Source: an uncultured Gammaproteobacteria bacterium (GTDB lineage Bacteria > Pseudomonadota > Gammaproteobacteria > Arenicellales > JAANXG01). From it: a stretch of DNA of 33,654 nucleotides. Below the pieces are notes generated by a model, which did no database searches, was not told where the DNA came from, and saw only the letters and a list, made by a program, of their open reading frames with translations. The stretch covers positions 1 to 33,654 of the forward strand of contig CAMYKK010000040.1 in the NCBI GenBank assembly GCA_947258975.1, in the 5' to 3' direction. The position numbers and the translations under genes are program-made. This document shows positions 1-8,244 of this stretch, in pieces (positions within the stretch are counted from its first letter, which is position 1; every line of letters starts with the position of its first letter).

Positions 1-2
1 AT

Positions 3-69
3 GCAAAAGCCTCCTGCGTGCTTAAGTATTTGTCAGAAAACACTATTTTCGCACAATCGAGGCTTTTGC
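3..69. repeat. Short inverted-repeat element (MITE-like or hairpin)
   Basis: Eleven bases at 3-13 (GCAAAAGCCTC) are perfectly inverted at 59-69 (GAGGCTTTTGC), enclosing an AT-rich core of about 45 bases. It abuts the broken MFS gene, so it may be the end of a small non-autonomous element that truncated that gene. A plain hairpin is the alternative. No second copy was seen in the window. Confidence 0.35.
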
Positions 70-298
70 TTTACCTGTTCATGAATAATCCGGGCTAGTG
101 ATGAAAGCAGCCACGGCAGCACCAGCTTAGCGCTGGCCAACTCATCGGTAACCTTGCTCAAAAAGTTGGCGCCGAGGTAGGTAAAAAAATGTAAGGCTGA
201 TCGTTACAGGCGGATTCCGGGATATCCTTACACACCCGTGCATCTTCGTCTCCGGTGATCAGGTCATACAGACTTTCGATCCGGTTCTTGTGATACAT
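68..298 (-). pseudogene. MFS transporter, N-terminal stub, frameshifted and truncated
   Basis: Read on the minus strand from ATG at 298, the product starts MYHKNRIESLYDLITGDED, then ARVCKDIPESACNDQP. After a frame change at the A7 run at 183-189 it continues as FFTYLGANFLSKVTDELAS and AKLVLPWLLSSL. This combination (GDEDARVCKDIP, NFF, KVTDELASAKLVLPWLL) is the start of a known group of bacterial MFS permeases, which are normally about 400 residues or more. Only about 77 codons remain, and the reading stops at the inverted-repeat element at 3-69. Family assignment is from recalled motifs. The gene is certainly not functional. Confidence 0.6.
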
Positions 299-502
299 CT
301 ATGATTGCAAGGTTTAGGAGGCGACTAAGAGCAGCAATGTTCACCAAGTCCGCGACCAGCCCCGGTATCTGACTACCGCCGGTCAAAACGTCAGCAAGAT
401 CCATATTTGCTGTAATGCACGCAGACATTACAGCTAGCGAGCGGATTTTTGAAGGTTTGTCTGTGTTAGCAGGAAGTGACGCCAGTTGCTAAAACTTAGG
501 AA

Positions 503-647
503 CCACTGATTAATTCAGGGGTTCCGCCGGCACACGGATGTGCCGACATGGTTTAATTACGCAAGTGACTGAACTATGGAGAAAAACGAGAATCGCACTT
601 TGCGTTTTTCGAGCTCTGATCATCGAGGGATGGATTATTCAGAGCTT
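503..647 (+). mobile_element. Solo left end of an IS110-family element
   Basis: This stretch matches, in inverted orientation, the 5' non-coding end of the IS110 transposase relic at 33068-33209. The shared blocks are GTTCCGCC, ACACGGAT, GTGACTGAACT, GGAGAAAAACGA, ATCGCACTTT and GGGATGGAT. No transposase follows it here. The end contains a hairpin at 581-610: eight paired bases GAAAAACG/CGTTTTTC, two further A-T pairs, and loop TCGCAC. At 499-525 there is also an imperfect palindrome (GGAACC...GGTTCC) at the presumed outer edge. IS110-group elements carry their guide RNA in this left end. Confidence 0.6.
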
Positions 648-913
648 CCCTAGGTAAATACGGGAACGATTTCCTTCCTCGTAACAATGTTCCAGTCCCG
701 GTGCCAGCCGTGGCCCGATCGGTCAACGAAAAACCAACGCTTACAATGTCGATGAAAAATTCAATGCGTCAATTGCCCGCGCCCGCTATGACTCTCCCGC
801 AGAGCTATACCGATATTTCCGCCGAGCACTTGGTTCTCGCGCAGGTGACTGCGGTTAGAGTAGTTCCGTGAACGTGGAACACAAATATTCACGGCGAACC
901 GGGGATCTTGTGA
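648..913. other. Intergenic, nothing recognised
   Basis: No supported gene. A 7-bp inverted repeat (CCGTGAA 866-872 / TTCACGG 888-894) lies just beyond the stop of the minus-strand gene at 914. It could act as a 3' end hairpin for that gene, but it lacks a following T tract. Confidence 0.3.
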
Positions 914-1615
914 TTAGAGTTTTTCAAGCGTACGTTTTTCTTGCTCCAATCGCTCTCTTTTTTCCGTACCCTTTTCAGAATATTTGATGACGTGTTGGAT
1001 CGATCCTTTGTCCCCCCAAAGTGTGGTGGAAATTCTCGTTTGCCCGGTCTCCCACTTTGCCGTGTACAACAAGTGCCCAAGCCTCACAGCCTCGCCCCAA
1101 AGATTGGAATCGTTTTTATAGCGCGTGTCTCTCCACATCACACGGTCTTTCAGCGGTGGCCCATATTTCTTTCTCAACAAATCTCTGAAGGCCGCGAAAT
1201 TTTGAATATAGTCATTTCCACTGCCCGCATTACTCTGATTATGATATTCACCCTCAATCAGTTTCCCATTCTTGAATGTGTAGACGATGTATACATTGAT
1301 CCCGGCGAGTTTCCCTGCATATATGAGATTATTGGAGTGATCCCCTACCAAACTTTCAGACTCCTGTTTTTTAACGGAGTCGATATCGTCACCCCAAGAG
1401 GCTCCTCTGAAGTCAGCTGCCAGTGCGACTTGGGACAGTAGTAACGCTGCGAAGAACCCTGATATCACAGTTCCCACACCTACCTCACCACGTCTATGAA
1501 TTCTCAGTCGACCTAGATTAGTGCCAGACTCTGCGGTTAGTTTCGCTATCCCAATCACCTCGACCATGTCATCTGCTCTACCAATACGTAGCAATTTATA
1601 CCGGTCCACTTTCAC
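914..1615 (-). CDS. Secreted hypothetical protein
   Basis: The function is not recognised. The 233-residue reading contains an internal signal peptide (VISGFFAALLLSQVALAA, about residues 50-67) followed by a soluble, charged domain. That domain begins DFRGASWGDDIDSVKK and holds the segments YIVYTFKNGKLIEGEYH, FAAFRDLLRKKYGPP and LWGDKGSIQHVIKYS. The layout (signal, 'FRG..WGD', a KYG motif, C-terminal helix rich in K and E) resembles many small uncharacterised exported proteins of proteobacteria. Because the signal peptide sits 50 residues in, the true start is probably the GTG at 1468 (about 185 residues), with GAGGTAG upstream as a ribosome site, rather than the ATG at 1615. It stands alone, opposite in direction to the pilus operon. 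A periplasmic or outer-surface role is inferred only from the signal. Confidence 0.6.
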   Translation of the reverse strand: MKVDRYKLLRIGRADDMVEVIGIAKLTAESGTNLGRLRIHRRGEVGVGTVISGFFAALLLSQVALAADFRGASWGDDIDSVKKQESESLVGDHSNNLIYAGKLAGINVYIVYTFKNGKLIEGEYHNQSNAGSGNDYIQNFAAFRDLLRKKYGPPLKDRVMWRDTRYKNDSNLWGEAVRLGHLLYTAKWETGQTRISTTLWGDKGSIQHVIKYSEKGTEKRERLEQEKRTLEKL

Positions 1616-2116
1616 GTACCTGATCGAAAATGGAACAACGTATTAAAACCACGATCCGATGTCGGCATTGCGCGTTTGAAGCGCCCTAACCGTGCACCGC
1701 GTAACTACAAGGATAGGTGCGGGAATCAACGAAGGTCAAGCAACTCGTGGGCACACAATCACTATTCCAGCGATTGTTACCCACATGATCGTTCCAGTGC
1801 GGCACGCGATACATTTCCAGACACTCATGAAAACGAGCGCTTGTTCGGATGCTACAGCTGGTGCATCCCCTTACCGGAAACCAGCAGGACACGCCGCAGC
1901 GAATACGGTTTGTAACATATTAGTTACATTCCCTTTCACGGAAGTCTGTTTCTTAAGAACGACAGCCAACTATCGGGAAAAACACGTTTTCTGAGCAACG
2001 GTGCTCATGACAGGCCCGCTTCTCCAGCGGCCGTTGTAATAGATCTGCTACACACACAGACACATGTCGCGAATGCCCGAAATACAATCCCTAAGATTTT
2101 CAATATGATACGTCAA
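1616..2116. other. Long upstream region of the pilus operon
   Basis: About 500 bases without a supported gene. Short open frames here lack family resemblance and ribosome sites. The notable content is the palindrome at 1911-1928 (listed separately), so the region is best read as the control region of the Tad operon. Confidence 0.4.
1911..1928. promoter_or_regulatory. Palindrome TGTAAC-N6-GTTACA, candidate enhancer site
   Basis: Perfect 6-bp arms with a 6-bp spacer (ATATTA). It lies about 190 bp upstream of the sigma-54 promoter at 2117, the usual distance for binding sites of sigma-54 activators. A half-like match (TGTAACATAATAA) occurs near 17270 upstream of the activator gene. Binding by that activator is inference. 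Confidence 0.35.
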
Positions 2117-2132
2117 TGGCATGGTCTGTGCA
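2117..2132 (+). promoter_or_regulatory. Sigma-54 (-24/-12) promoter
   Basis: TGGCATGGTCTGTGCA matches the consensus TGGCACG-N4-TTGCA at all but two positions, with the required GG and GC ten bases apart (2118-2119 and 2130-2131). The predicted start is near 2143, giving a leader of about 120 bases before the first pilin. A sigma-54 type activator is encoded at the other end of the operon. Confidence 0.6.
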
Positions 2133-2262
2133 TTTATGAGTTGCGTGGCAGGTGCGTTTCGACAATTCAAACATGGTTACAGTGATGCTCTATGTTTCCG
2201 AACGTTGAATCACGTCTTCCGCACTTTACTTTTATTAACCAATCACTGCGAAAGGAGCGATC

Positions 2263-2454
2263 ATGAGGACATTGCATGTTAAAGCAACTTGCCTGAAATG
2301 GAAGCTGAAAGACAAGCAAAAAGGGCTGACCACCGTCGAATACGCGGTAGCAGGAGCCCTGGTAGCCGCCACTTTGGTTGCCGCTTTCCAAGGATTAGGC
2401 GCCCAGGTTGAGGCCGTCATCACGTTTCTCACCGGCGAAATCACGGTGCCTTAG
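2263..2454 (+). CDS. flp: Flp-type pilin 1 (Flp/Fap family)
   Basis: A 63-residue precursor of the major subunit of a Tad (type IVc) pilus. A basic leader ends at KQKG, followed by the mature start LTTVEYAVAGALVAATLVAA. The Gly before the cut and the Glu at mature position 5 are the classic prepilin peptidase signature. The remaining 35 or so residues form one hydrophobic helix plus a short tail (GLGAQVEAVITFLTGEITVP). The ATG at 2263 is preceded by GAAAGGAG, a strong ribosome site. It is first in the operon, downstream of the sigma-54 promoter, and followed by a strong hairpin at 2471-2520. That arrangement fits a highly expressed subunit. Confidence 0.92.
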   Translation: MRTLHVKATCLKWKLKDKQKGLTTVEYAVAGALVAATLVAAFQGLGAQVEAVITFLTGEITVP

Positions 2455-2470
2455 AAGTCAATTACGGCTG

Positions 2471-2520
2471 CGTTGGTGGGGCGCCAAGTCGTGATCCTGC
2501 GGTTGACGCCCTCACCAACG
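2471..2520 (+). terminator. Stable hairpin between the two pilin genes (attenuator or mRNA stabiliser)
   Basis: CGTTGGTGGGGCG at 2471-2483 pairs with CGCCCTCACCAACG at 2507-2520 with a single bulge, around a loop of about 23 bases. It begins 17 bases after the first pilin stop. No T run follows, so complete termination is unlikely. A role in keeping pilin mRNA above downstream mRNA is inferred. Confidence 0.5.
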
Positions 2521-2631
2521 TTCGCCGCGTAGCTGTGACGCGCATCACTACTCGATAGGCCGTAACAAGAGCGCGAGCGTGATTCTAGGATGATCGGTTC
2601 ATAATTATTCGTAAGTTGAGGGGGCAGCAAA

Positions 2632-2835
2632 TTGGAATGGATGGCGGGAAATGACCCAGCGAGGGTTACCTTGAGGCGGATCCGGCTTGCGTCTTTCTAC
2701 AATCAGAAAGGCCTCACCACTGTCGAATACGCAATGGCCGGGGCTTTGATAGCCGCCGTATTGGTTACGGCTTTTGATGGACTGGGTGCTCAGATCGGCG
2801 TGTTAATCAACTTTCTAATCGATGCGTTTTCGTAA
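2632..2835 (+). CDS. flp: Flp-type pilin 2
   Basis: A second 67-residue pilin precursor. The cut site is YNQKG|LTTVEYAMAGALIAA, again with Gly -1 and Glu +5. The mature part is clearly a paralogue of pilin 1 (shared VEYA-AGAL, AFxGLGAQ), but the tail ends in INFLIDAFS. The likely start is TTG at 2632: GAGGGG at 2618-2623 stands about 8 bases ahead of it, but 17 bases ahead of the ATG at 2641. The leader is longer (about 26 residues) than that of pilin 1. It may be a minor subunit or a variant; the sequence does not tell which. Confidence 0.88.
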   Translation: MEWMAGNDPARVTLRRIRLASFYNQKGLTTVEYAMAGALIAAVLVTAFDGLGAQIGVLINFLIDAFS

Positions 2836-2972
2836 AGAAAATGGTCAATCAAATGTATGAACCGGCGGTTCCGACAAAAATCGACACAATCCAAACTTCA
2901 CCGGATGCCCCATTGGTCAATTAGGTGCCGAGGTAGTCGATAAATCATGCCGGAGAGCGGACAGGAAACACG

Positions 2973-4361
2973 ATGAGTAAGGGAATGACGACGCATTCTA
3001 TTCCTATGTCGGTAGACCAATCGTTGACCGAGATTGCGGAAGAACAAGGTAATGCACATCCCGCGGTCGAGCTGATACCAAGACCTACCGATATTGCGGC
3101 GAGCGGATTGACCGAATCCTTGCTCTCGGACTTGGTACTCAAGCATCTGTATCAATCCGGTACATTGGACGTGCTCCAGTTAGTGGATCGAGTGAAGCTT
3201 GCCAGTTCCGTGCTCGAGCCGGTCATCTCATTCTTGCGTAACGAATCCTATTTGGAGGTCCTGCAGGCGATGGCCAATGGCGCGCCACGCTACGCATTAA
3301 CCGATCGGGGGCGTAGACATGCCATGGACGCGTTGGTGAAATCCGGCTATATCGGCCCCGCCCCGGTTCCTCTCGAACTGTATTCCCGGGTGGTCAAATC
3401 GCAGTCAGTTCGCGCTGTGACGTTGACACGATCCCATGCGCGGCAGGCCTTCGACGACGTGGTGGTGGCTCCCGAATTGAGTGATCAGCTCGGGACCGCG
3501 CTCAATTCGGGACGCTCAATATTTCTCTATGGTCCCGCGGGGACGGGCAAAACCTACCTCGGCAGTCGGCTCGTACGTATGCTCACCGACACTATTTACT
3601 TGCCATACGCTATTTTGGTCGACGAGCGTGTTGTGCAGTACTTCGACCCTTCGATCCACCGGCGCGCGGACGATCATTCCATGAACAAGCTGATGCTAAA
3701 CGAAGGAAATGATCCTCGTTTTATTCGCTGCCATCGACCGGAAGTGGTTGCGGGCGGGGAACTCACCCTTGATATGCTGGAGGTCGAATATGATCCCGCC
3801 ACCAGACAATATCACGCCCCCCAGCAACTCATGGCCAATAACGGTTTGTTTATGATCGATGATCTGGGACGGCAGCGCGTAACTCCAAGTGCGCTACTGA
3901 ACCGCTGGATTACACCCATGGAAGAAGGTCGAGATTTCCTGACGCTCGGTGCTGGACAACGTTTCGAGGTCCCTTTCGACGTCATATTGATCTTCTCCAC
4001 CAACTTGAATCCCCTCGACCTCGCGGACGAGGCCTTCCTACGACGTCTCGGGCACAAAATCGCGTTCCACTATGTCGATCCAGATCAGTACCGGACTATT
4101 TGGGAAAGGATGTGCGCACACTTGAATCTCGCGTTCGATCAAGAACTGCTGGCCAAGGCATTCGAGCTCTACAGAGCCGACAACCGCCCGATGTTGCCAT
4201 GCCATCCAAGAGACCTTCTCACCAGCATGGTCGATCGCCTAAATTATGAGGGCTCGTCGCGCAACGTTCGCATGAATACGGAGCACTTGCGCGAAGCCTG
4301 GACAACTTACTTTGTATCGCTTGATTACGATCAGGAGCACGAGCGGAGGCTGTCGACATGA
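2973..4361 (+). CDS. AAA+ ATPase accessory to the Tad pilus
   Basis: 462 residues. The N-terminal 150 residues look like a winged-helix region (TESLLSDLVLKHLYQSG, ALTDRGRRHAMDAL). The AAA+ core follows: Walker A GPAGTGKT at 187-194, Walker B LFMIDD at 292-297, sensor-1 FSTN at 341-344, and an arginine pair RRLGHK at 357-362. The C-terminal part (about 370-460) is the helical lid (HPRDLLTSMVDRLNYEG). Such MoxR-like ATPases are found near some tad loci, but their job there is not established. Here the gene is inside the operon and overlaps cpaB by four bases (ATGA), so it is translationally coupled to pilus genes. AGGA lies ahead of the ATG. A remodelling or regulatory role is inference. Confidence 0.8.
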   Translation: MSKGMTTHSIPMSVDQSLTEIAEEQGNAHPAVELIPRPTDIAASGLTESLLSDLVLKHLYQSGTLDVLQLVDRVKLASSVLEPVISFLRNESYLEVLQAMANGAPRYALTDRGRRHAMDALVKSGYIGPAPVPLELYSRVVKSQSVRAVTLTRSHARQAFDDVVVAPELSDQLGTALNSGRSIFLYGPAGTGKTYLGSRLVRMLTDTIYLPYAILVDERVVQYFDPSIHRRADDHSMNKLMLNEGNDPRFIRCHRPEVVAGGELTLDMLEVEYDPATRQYHAPQQLMANNGLFMIDDLGRQRVTPSALLNRWITPMEEGRDFLTLGAGQRFEVPFDVILIFSTNLNPLDLADEAFLRRLGHKIAFHYVDPDQYRTIWERMCAHLNLAFDQELLAKAFELYRADNRPMLPCHPRDLLTSMVDRLNYEGSSRNVRMNTEHLREAWTTYFVSLDYDQEHERRLST

Positions 4362-5125
4362 AACTCAGATCTTTCTCTATACTTACCCTTGCCCTGTTAC
4401 TCTCAGCCGGCGCCGCTTGGTTTGCGAATCGCTGGATTCAGCTACAGGTCACGCCGGTCTCTGCCGGCGACAATCCGACGGCTTTCATTGTCGTTGCCGC
4501 ACAAGCAATTCCAATGGGGCAAAAGATCGTCGATACCCACCTCGAATTGGCCGCCTGGCCGGCGGACAGAATACCCGAAGGTACGTTCACTGAAATTGAA
4601 CCAGTAAATGGTCAGGTGGCACTGCAGACGATATATGAAGGTGAAGCGATACTCGAAAAACGCATCGCCAAACACTCTAAAGGCAGTACCCTTTCGGCCA
4701 TTATCAGCAAGAGCAAACGTGCCGTATCGGTACGCGTCGACGACATCATCGGGGTCGCGGGATTCGTGCTGCCTGGGAATACAGTGGACGTCATGGCAAC
4801 GCAAAAGCGCGGAAAGAACAATATTTCGGTTAAGACCGTATTACAGAATGTGAATGTATTAGCGGTTGATCAGACAACGGGAGATAAAGATACCCCGGTC
4901 GTGGTCCGAGCGGTGACACTGGAGCTCGATCCCGATGAGGCGGAGGAGCTGGTAAAGGCACGCTCCGAGGGGACGATCCAACTGGCGCTGAGAAACAGTC
5001 TTGATTCCGAAGTATACAAACCGCCGGTCCAAGCGGCACCGAAAGCCAGGCCAAAGCCAAAGCCAAAGCGGCGCCGATACGTCACGATTATTCGAGGCAC
5101 AACGGTGAGTGAGGCAACACAATGA
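4358..5125 (+). CDS. cpaB: Flp pilus assembly protein CpaB/RcpC
   Basis: 255 residues. An N-terminal membrane anchor or signal (residues 5-23, SFSILTLALLLSAGAAWFA) is followed by an SAF-type domain (about 45-110, VVAAQAIPMGQKI...AWPADRIPEGTF) and the RcpC/CpaB region (SAIISKSKRAVSVRVDD, VAGFVLPGNTVDVMAT, TVLQNVNVLAVD). The C-terminal tail is rich in K, P and R (KARPKPKPKRRR). CpaB is periplasmic and works with the secretin CpaC at the outer membrane. The start overlaps the AAA+ gene stop by four bases. A 10-codon frame (5122-5154) overlaps its own stop, perhaps only by chance. Confidence 0.92.
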   Translation: MKLRSFSILTLALLLSAGAAWFANRWIQLQVTPVSAGDNPTAFIVVAAQAIPMGQKIVDTHLELAAWPADRIPEGTFTEIEPVNGQVALQTIYEGEAILEKRIAKHSKGSTLSAIISKSKRAVSVRVDDIIGVAGFVLPGNTVDVMATQKRGKNNISVKTVLQNVNVLAVDQTTGDKDTPVVVRAVTLELDPDEAEELVKARSEGTIQLALRNSLDSEVYKPPVQAAPKARPKPKPKRRRYVTIIRGTTVSEATQ

Positions 5126-5191
5126 CAGAAAATGAGATGAAGACCCGTATGTAGGAACGACGATCAAGCGTGATGCTTTGGGGGGCAGTTC

Positions 5192-6727
5192 ATGAGAGCA
5201 ACAAGCCGAGGAAGTTCGATGTACAAGAAGACAGCGAGGTTATTGATCTTTGTGATCGGAGCGATTATGGGGATGGCACCGGCAAACGTAATAGCGCAAC
5301 CATCTACGGTAGAAATTCCGCTCAATAAATCCTGGGTTGTTCCAGTTGAGCGAGCGGTATCGCGCGTGTCCGTCGGCCAGCCGGAAGTCGCGGACATCCT
5401 CATTCCCGGACCCAAGCAGTTGTATATCCTCGGTAAGTCGCTGGGGACCACTAATGTCGTGTTGTGGGACGAGAACGGCAGAAGTTTTGCCACGTTTAAC
5501 GTGAGCGTGACACATGACCTCAATGCGTTGAAAGCGCAACTATACAAGTTGTTTCCCGATGAACGCCCGGAGATATTTTCATCGCAAAAACATCTGGTCG
5601 TCAGCGGTCAAGTCTCAAGCATTACAAAAATGGACGCAATCGCACGCATAGCCAGCACCTTCGCCACCAAGGAAAAGAAAGACAAGTCGGTCAAGTTTAT
5701 CAATTTGATGCAGGTCGGCGGCGTGCAGCAGGTCATGCTGGAAGTGAAAGTGGCCGAGCTGGCTCGCGCCGTGTTGAAACGCATGGGAGTAAACCTGGCC
5801 TCGATGCGTCCAGGTTCGCAGGAGGTCGGCTTTGGTCTCATCAATGGGGGGGCTACGTTTCCAGACCTGCTGCTTCCTCCAAACGACTTGCGTGTACCCA
5901 TCTACGGTCCGCTCGACGGAACGAGAAGCCCTATTGGCCCAGTCGTAGATGAATACGCGCCCAACGAACCCATCGTCAACGGCCCTGGTCTGTTCTTGAG
6001 TTTTCTCGATCCAACATTTTACCTACAGGCGATTATCGACGTTGCCAAAGAAAACGGGCTCGCCAAAATTCTGGCGGAGCCGACATTGGTCTCATTAACG
6101 GGACAGGAGGCTCAATTCTTGTCCGGTGGCGAGTTCCCCATACCGGTTGCCGACGACTTTGGTATCAAGGTGGAATTCAAGGAGTTCGGTATCGGGCTGA
6201 AGGTGCTACCGGTAGTGTTGGATTCCGGTCTGATCAATTTAAAACTCAATGTTGTAGTCAGCGAGTTAACCAACGCGAATAGCATAGTTGTTGGCGTACC
6301 AACGACGAACACCGCCTTCGCAATACCGGCACTAACCAAACGTAGTGCCAACTCCACGATAGAGCTCAAAGATGGCCAGAGCCTGTCCATAGCTGGTCTG
6401 ATCAGCGATTCCATGCGTGATGCAGTCACCAAGTTTCCCGGGTTAGGGGACGTACCCGTCCTCGGCCAGTTGTTTCGCAGTCAGGAATTTCAGCAGGATA
6501 AAACCGAACTCGTCATCTTCGTCACAGCACGCCTGGCACAACCGACCAATCCCGACCAGATTCGCCTGCCCACGGATGCATTGGTGGTTCCAAGCGACAT
6601 GGATTATTACCTGCTCGGCAAGACGGTCGGAAAACACATTTCTAAGAACGAACATATGGCGACCGCAGCACAGCTGAACGGTTCTGGTACCGATTTCGGC
6701 CATGACTTGAACGGTGTTGGGAGGTAA
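5192..6727 (+). CDS. cpaC: Tad pilus outer-membrane secretin CpaC/RcpA
   Basis: 511 residues. If translation starts at ATG 5219 (GAGGAAG just ahead), a normal signal peptide results (MYKKTARLLIFVIGAIMGMA). The ATG at 5192 (GGGGGG ahead) adds nine residues. The N-terminal pilus/secretin domain (about 35-110) shows VGQPEVADILIPGPKQLYI and LGTTNVVLWD. The secretin core in the C-terminal half contains LAEPTLVSLTGQEAQFLSGG, an insertion-loop region, and the signature stretch PGLGDVPVLGQLFRS, ending with ELVIFVTARL. It forms the channel through which the pilus leaves the cell. Length is usual for the family. Confidence 0.95.
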   Translation: MRATSRGSSMYKKTARLLIFVIGAIMGMAPANVIAQPSTVEIPLNKSWVVPVERAVSRVSVGQPEVADILIPGPKQLYILGKSLGTTNVVLWDENGRSFATFNVSVTHDLNALKAQLYKLFPDERPEIFSSQKHLVVSGQVSSITKMDAIARIASTFATKEKKDKSVKFINLMQVGGVQQVMLEVKVAELARAVLKRMGVNLASMRPGSQEVGFGLINGGATFPDLLLPPNDLRVPIYGPLDGTRSPIGPVVDEYAPNEPIVNGPGLFLSFLDPTFYLQAIIDVAKENGLAKILAEPTLVSLTGQEAQFLSGGEFPIPVADDFGIKVEFKEFGIGLKVLPVVLDSGLINLKLNVVVSELTNANSIVVGVPTTNTAFAIPALTKRSANSTIELKDGQSLSIAGLISDSMRDAVTKFPGLGDVPVLGQLFRSQEFQQDKTELVIFVTARLAQPTNPDQIRLPTDALVVPSDMDYYLLGKTVGKHISKNEHMATAAQLNGSGTDFGHDLNGVGR

Positions 6728-6733
6728 CGGCGA

Positions 6734-7009
6734 ATGCTCAAGTACAAATATTATTCAGCGCACGGCGCAATTGTGACCCTATGCATTGCGGTCGGTGTGT
6801 CGGGTTGTATTACTTATCCCGAGAAAGAGGACTTTGGTGACGCGGTTCGGCACATGCATGCCGTGCAGGACGCGACGCCAGAGACTGAGGGCTTTGCCCA
6901 GGACGGTCTTCGCGGGCAGAACGTCCTGAAGGTCTTTCGGGAAGATGTAGCAAAACCCTCTGAGGTTAAAAACGAGATCGTGATCAATGTCGGTAGTGAA
7001 GCCAAGTAG
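6734..7009 (+). CDS. Small Tad-locus lipoprotein
   Basis: 91 residues with a lipoprotein signal (VGVSGC, modified Cys25). The mature part contains DFGDAVRHMHAVQ and later GLRGQNVLKVFREDVAKP. The 'FG.AVR....LQ' plus 'G..G.....YR..VAKP' pattern occurs in short lipoproteins of gamma- and betaproteobacterial tad loci, occupying the place of CpaD. It starts seven bases after the secretin gene and probably helps the secretin at the outer membrane (inference). Its 3' end overlaps the next gene's first possible start by 23 bases. Confidence 0.75.
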   Translation: MLKYKYYSAHGAIVTLCIAVGVSGCITYPEKEDFGDAVRHMHAVQDATPETEGFAQDGLRGQNVLKVFREDVAKPSEVKNEIVINVGSEAK

Positions 7010-8240
7010 CCGCTCTCCAGTAAACAGGCGCTCGACACGACACGCCATGTGCAAACACAAACAGCGTGGTGCAGTGATGGCGTTCACCGCCATAGGATTG
7101 TTGGCGCTGCTGGCTGTGACCGGTCTCGCACTGGATATGGGAGACGTATACATCAACAAGACACGTTTGCAGAATGCCCTGGACGCCGCGGCCTTGAGCG
7201 CCGCCAAGGAACTGGTACTCAGTGACGGCGACACGGCTGCCGCCACTGCGGCCGCCCGCGCGACTTTTTCACTGAACAAAGACGAAGGCAACGAAGACCT
7301 GGCAGTTATCGCAAATACCGACGTAGATGTCGAATTTTCCGCCACCCTATACCCGTGGGTACCGAACAGTGGAGCGGTCTTTGTGCGAACATCGGTCACC
7401 AGCTTCAGTCGCGAGAGCGTGTTGATATCTGTACTCGGGATCGACGAGAAACAAGTGATCGCGAGCGCCACGGCCGGTCCGGAACAAGCCGGTTGCTCCC
7501 GCCCTTTTCCGTTGATGGTTTGCGGATTCGACCCTTTGGGTCCGGACACCCCCCCGGATGCCCACGATCCTTCGGCGGGAAAGTATTACGGCTATGAAGT
7601 TGGAGAACAGGTTGTTTTGAAGCGGGACTCGTCCGGCTGTGACGAAGTGGATCCTGTGACCGGCGACCCGGGCACGTGTAACGGTCCAGGAAATTTCAAC
7701 GTATTGGATGTTGGCTCCGGTGCAGATGCAGTGCGCGACGCAATCTGTGGCAAAGGAACCCTCGCTTGTGTGGCGGAGGGAGATATCGTGGAAACCAATC
7801 CTGGCAACATGGCGGGTCCTATCGCTCAATCGGTAAACACGCGATTCAATGATTTCAGCGGTCCGCTAAAACCTGGTGATTGCGCCGCCGACACCAACAC
7901 GACCGAATACCCCGAAACCGGCTTCAATCACTTCAGCCTCTACAAAGCCGGGGAACCGGGAACGTACAACAAACGCCGTCTCGTGCCGATTACTGTGGGC
8001 GAATGCACCGATGCCGGGGGACACAAGGATGTTAGCGTACTCGACACCATGTGTTTCCTGCTCACGAGAAAGGTGATACAAGCCGGAAACTTAAACGAGG
8101 TCTACGGTGAGTTCGTCGATCCCACCGATCCTATCGTTGGCACTTGCCTCACTACAGGGCAGTCCAGTCCCGATTCAACCGGCTCAGGCGGTCCGGTGAT
8201 TCTTGTTTTGTACAAAGATCAGGTCATGACTGACGGTTAG
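6987..8240 (+). CDS. tadG: TadG-like pseudopilin/surface protein
   Basis: 417 residues. The N-terminal membrane helix with the TadE/TadG start (QRGAVMAFTAIGLLALLAVTGLALDMGDVYINK) covers about residues 27-58. It is followed by LQNALDAAALSAAKEL, the standard 'pilus assembly TadG-like' signature. The long extracytoplasmic part has several Cys (for example CSRPFPLMVCGFD, SSGCDEVDP, GTCNGPG), suggesting disulfides. No von Willebrand MIDAS motif was recognised. The start could be 6987 (overlapping the lipoprotein gene) or the ATG at 7047, which would remove a basic 20-residue extension. The family is thought to help pilus secretion or tip assembly. Confidence 0.85.
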   Translation: MSVVKPSSRSPVNRRSTRHAMCKHKQRGAVMAFTAIGLLALLAVTGLALDMGDVYINKTRLQNALDAAALSAAKELVLSDGDTAAATAAARATFSLNKDEGNEDLAVIANTDVDVEFSATLYPWVPNSGAVFVRTSVTSFSRESVLISVLGIDEKQVIASATAGPEQAGCSRPFPLMVCGFDPLGPDTPPDAHDPSAGKYYGYEVGEQVVLKRDSSGCDEVDPVTGDPGTCNGPGNFNVLDVGSGADAVRDAICGKGTLACVAEGDIVETNPGNMAGPIAQSVNTRFNDFSGPLKPGDCAADTNTTEYPETGFNHFSLYKAGEPGTYNKRRLVPITVGECTDAGGHKDVSVLDTMCFLLTRKVIQAGNLNEVYGEFVDPTDPIVGTCLTTGQSSPDSTGSGGPVILVLYKDQVMTDG

Positions 8241-8244
8241 CGGC

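Noticed and set aside
411-432. Palindrome TGTAATG-N8-CATTACA
   Set aside because: Isolated in a debris region with no gene start nearby; no functional context.
661-860. Possible extra transposase relic downstream of the left IS110 end
   Set aside because: Short frames vaguely resemble transposase text, but no motif could be aligned with confidence.
1676-1994. Overlapping short frames on both strands upstream of the pilins
   Set aside because: No ribosome sites, no family likeness, and they overlap the inferred control region.
2146-2161. Second sigma-54-like element (TGGCAGGTGCGTTTCG)
   Set aside because: The invariant -12 GC is TC here; the element at 2117 is better and sufficient.
2841-2924. 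27-codon frame between the second pilin and the AAA+ gene
   Set aside because: Weak ribosome site, no recognisable signal or motif; too short to support.
5122-5154. 10-codon frame overlapping the cpaB stop
   Set aside because: ATGA overlap is suggestive, but ten codons without further evidence could be chance.
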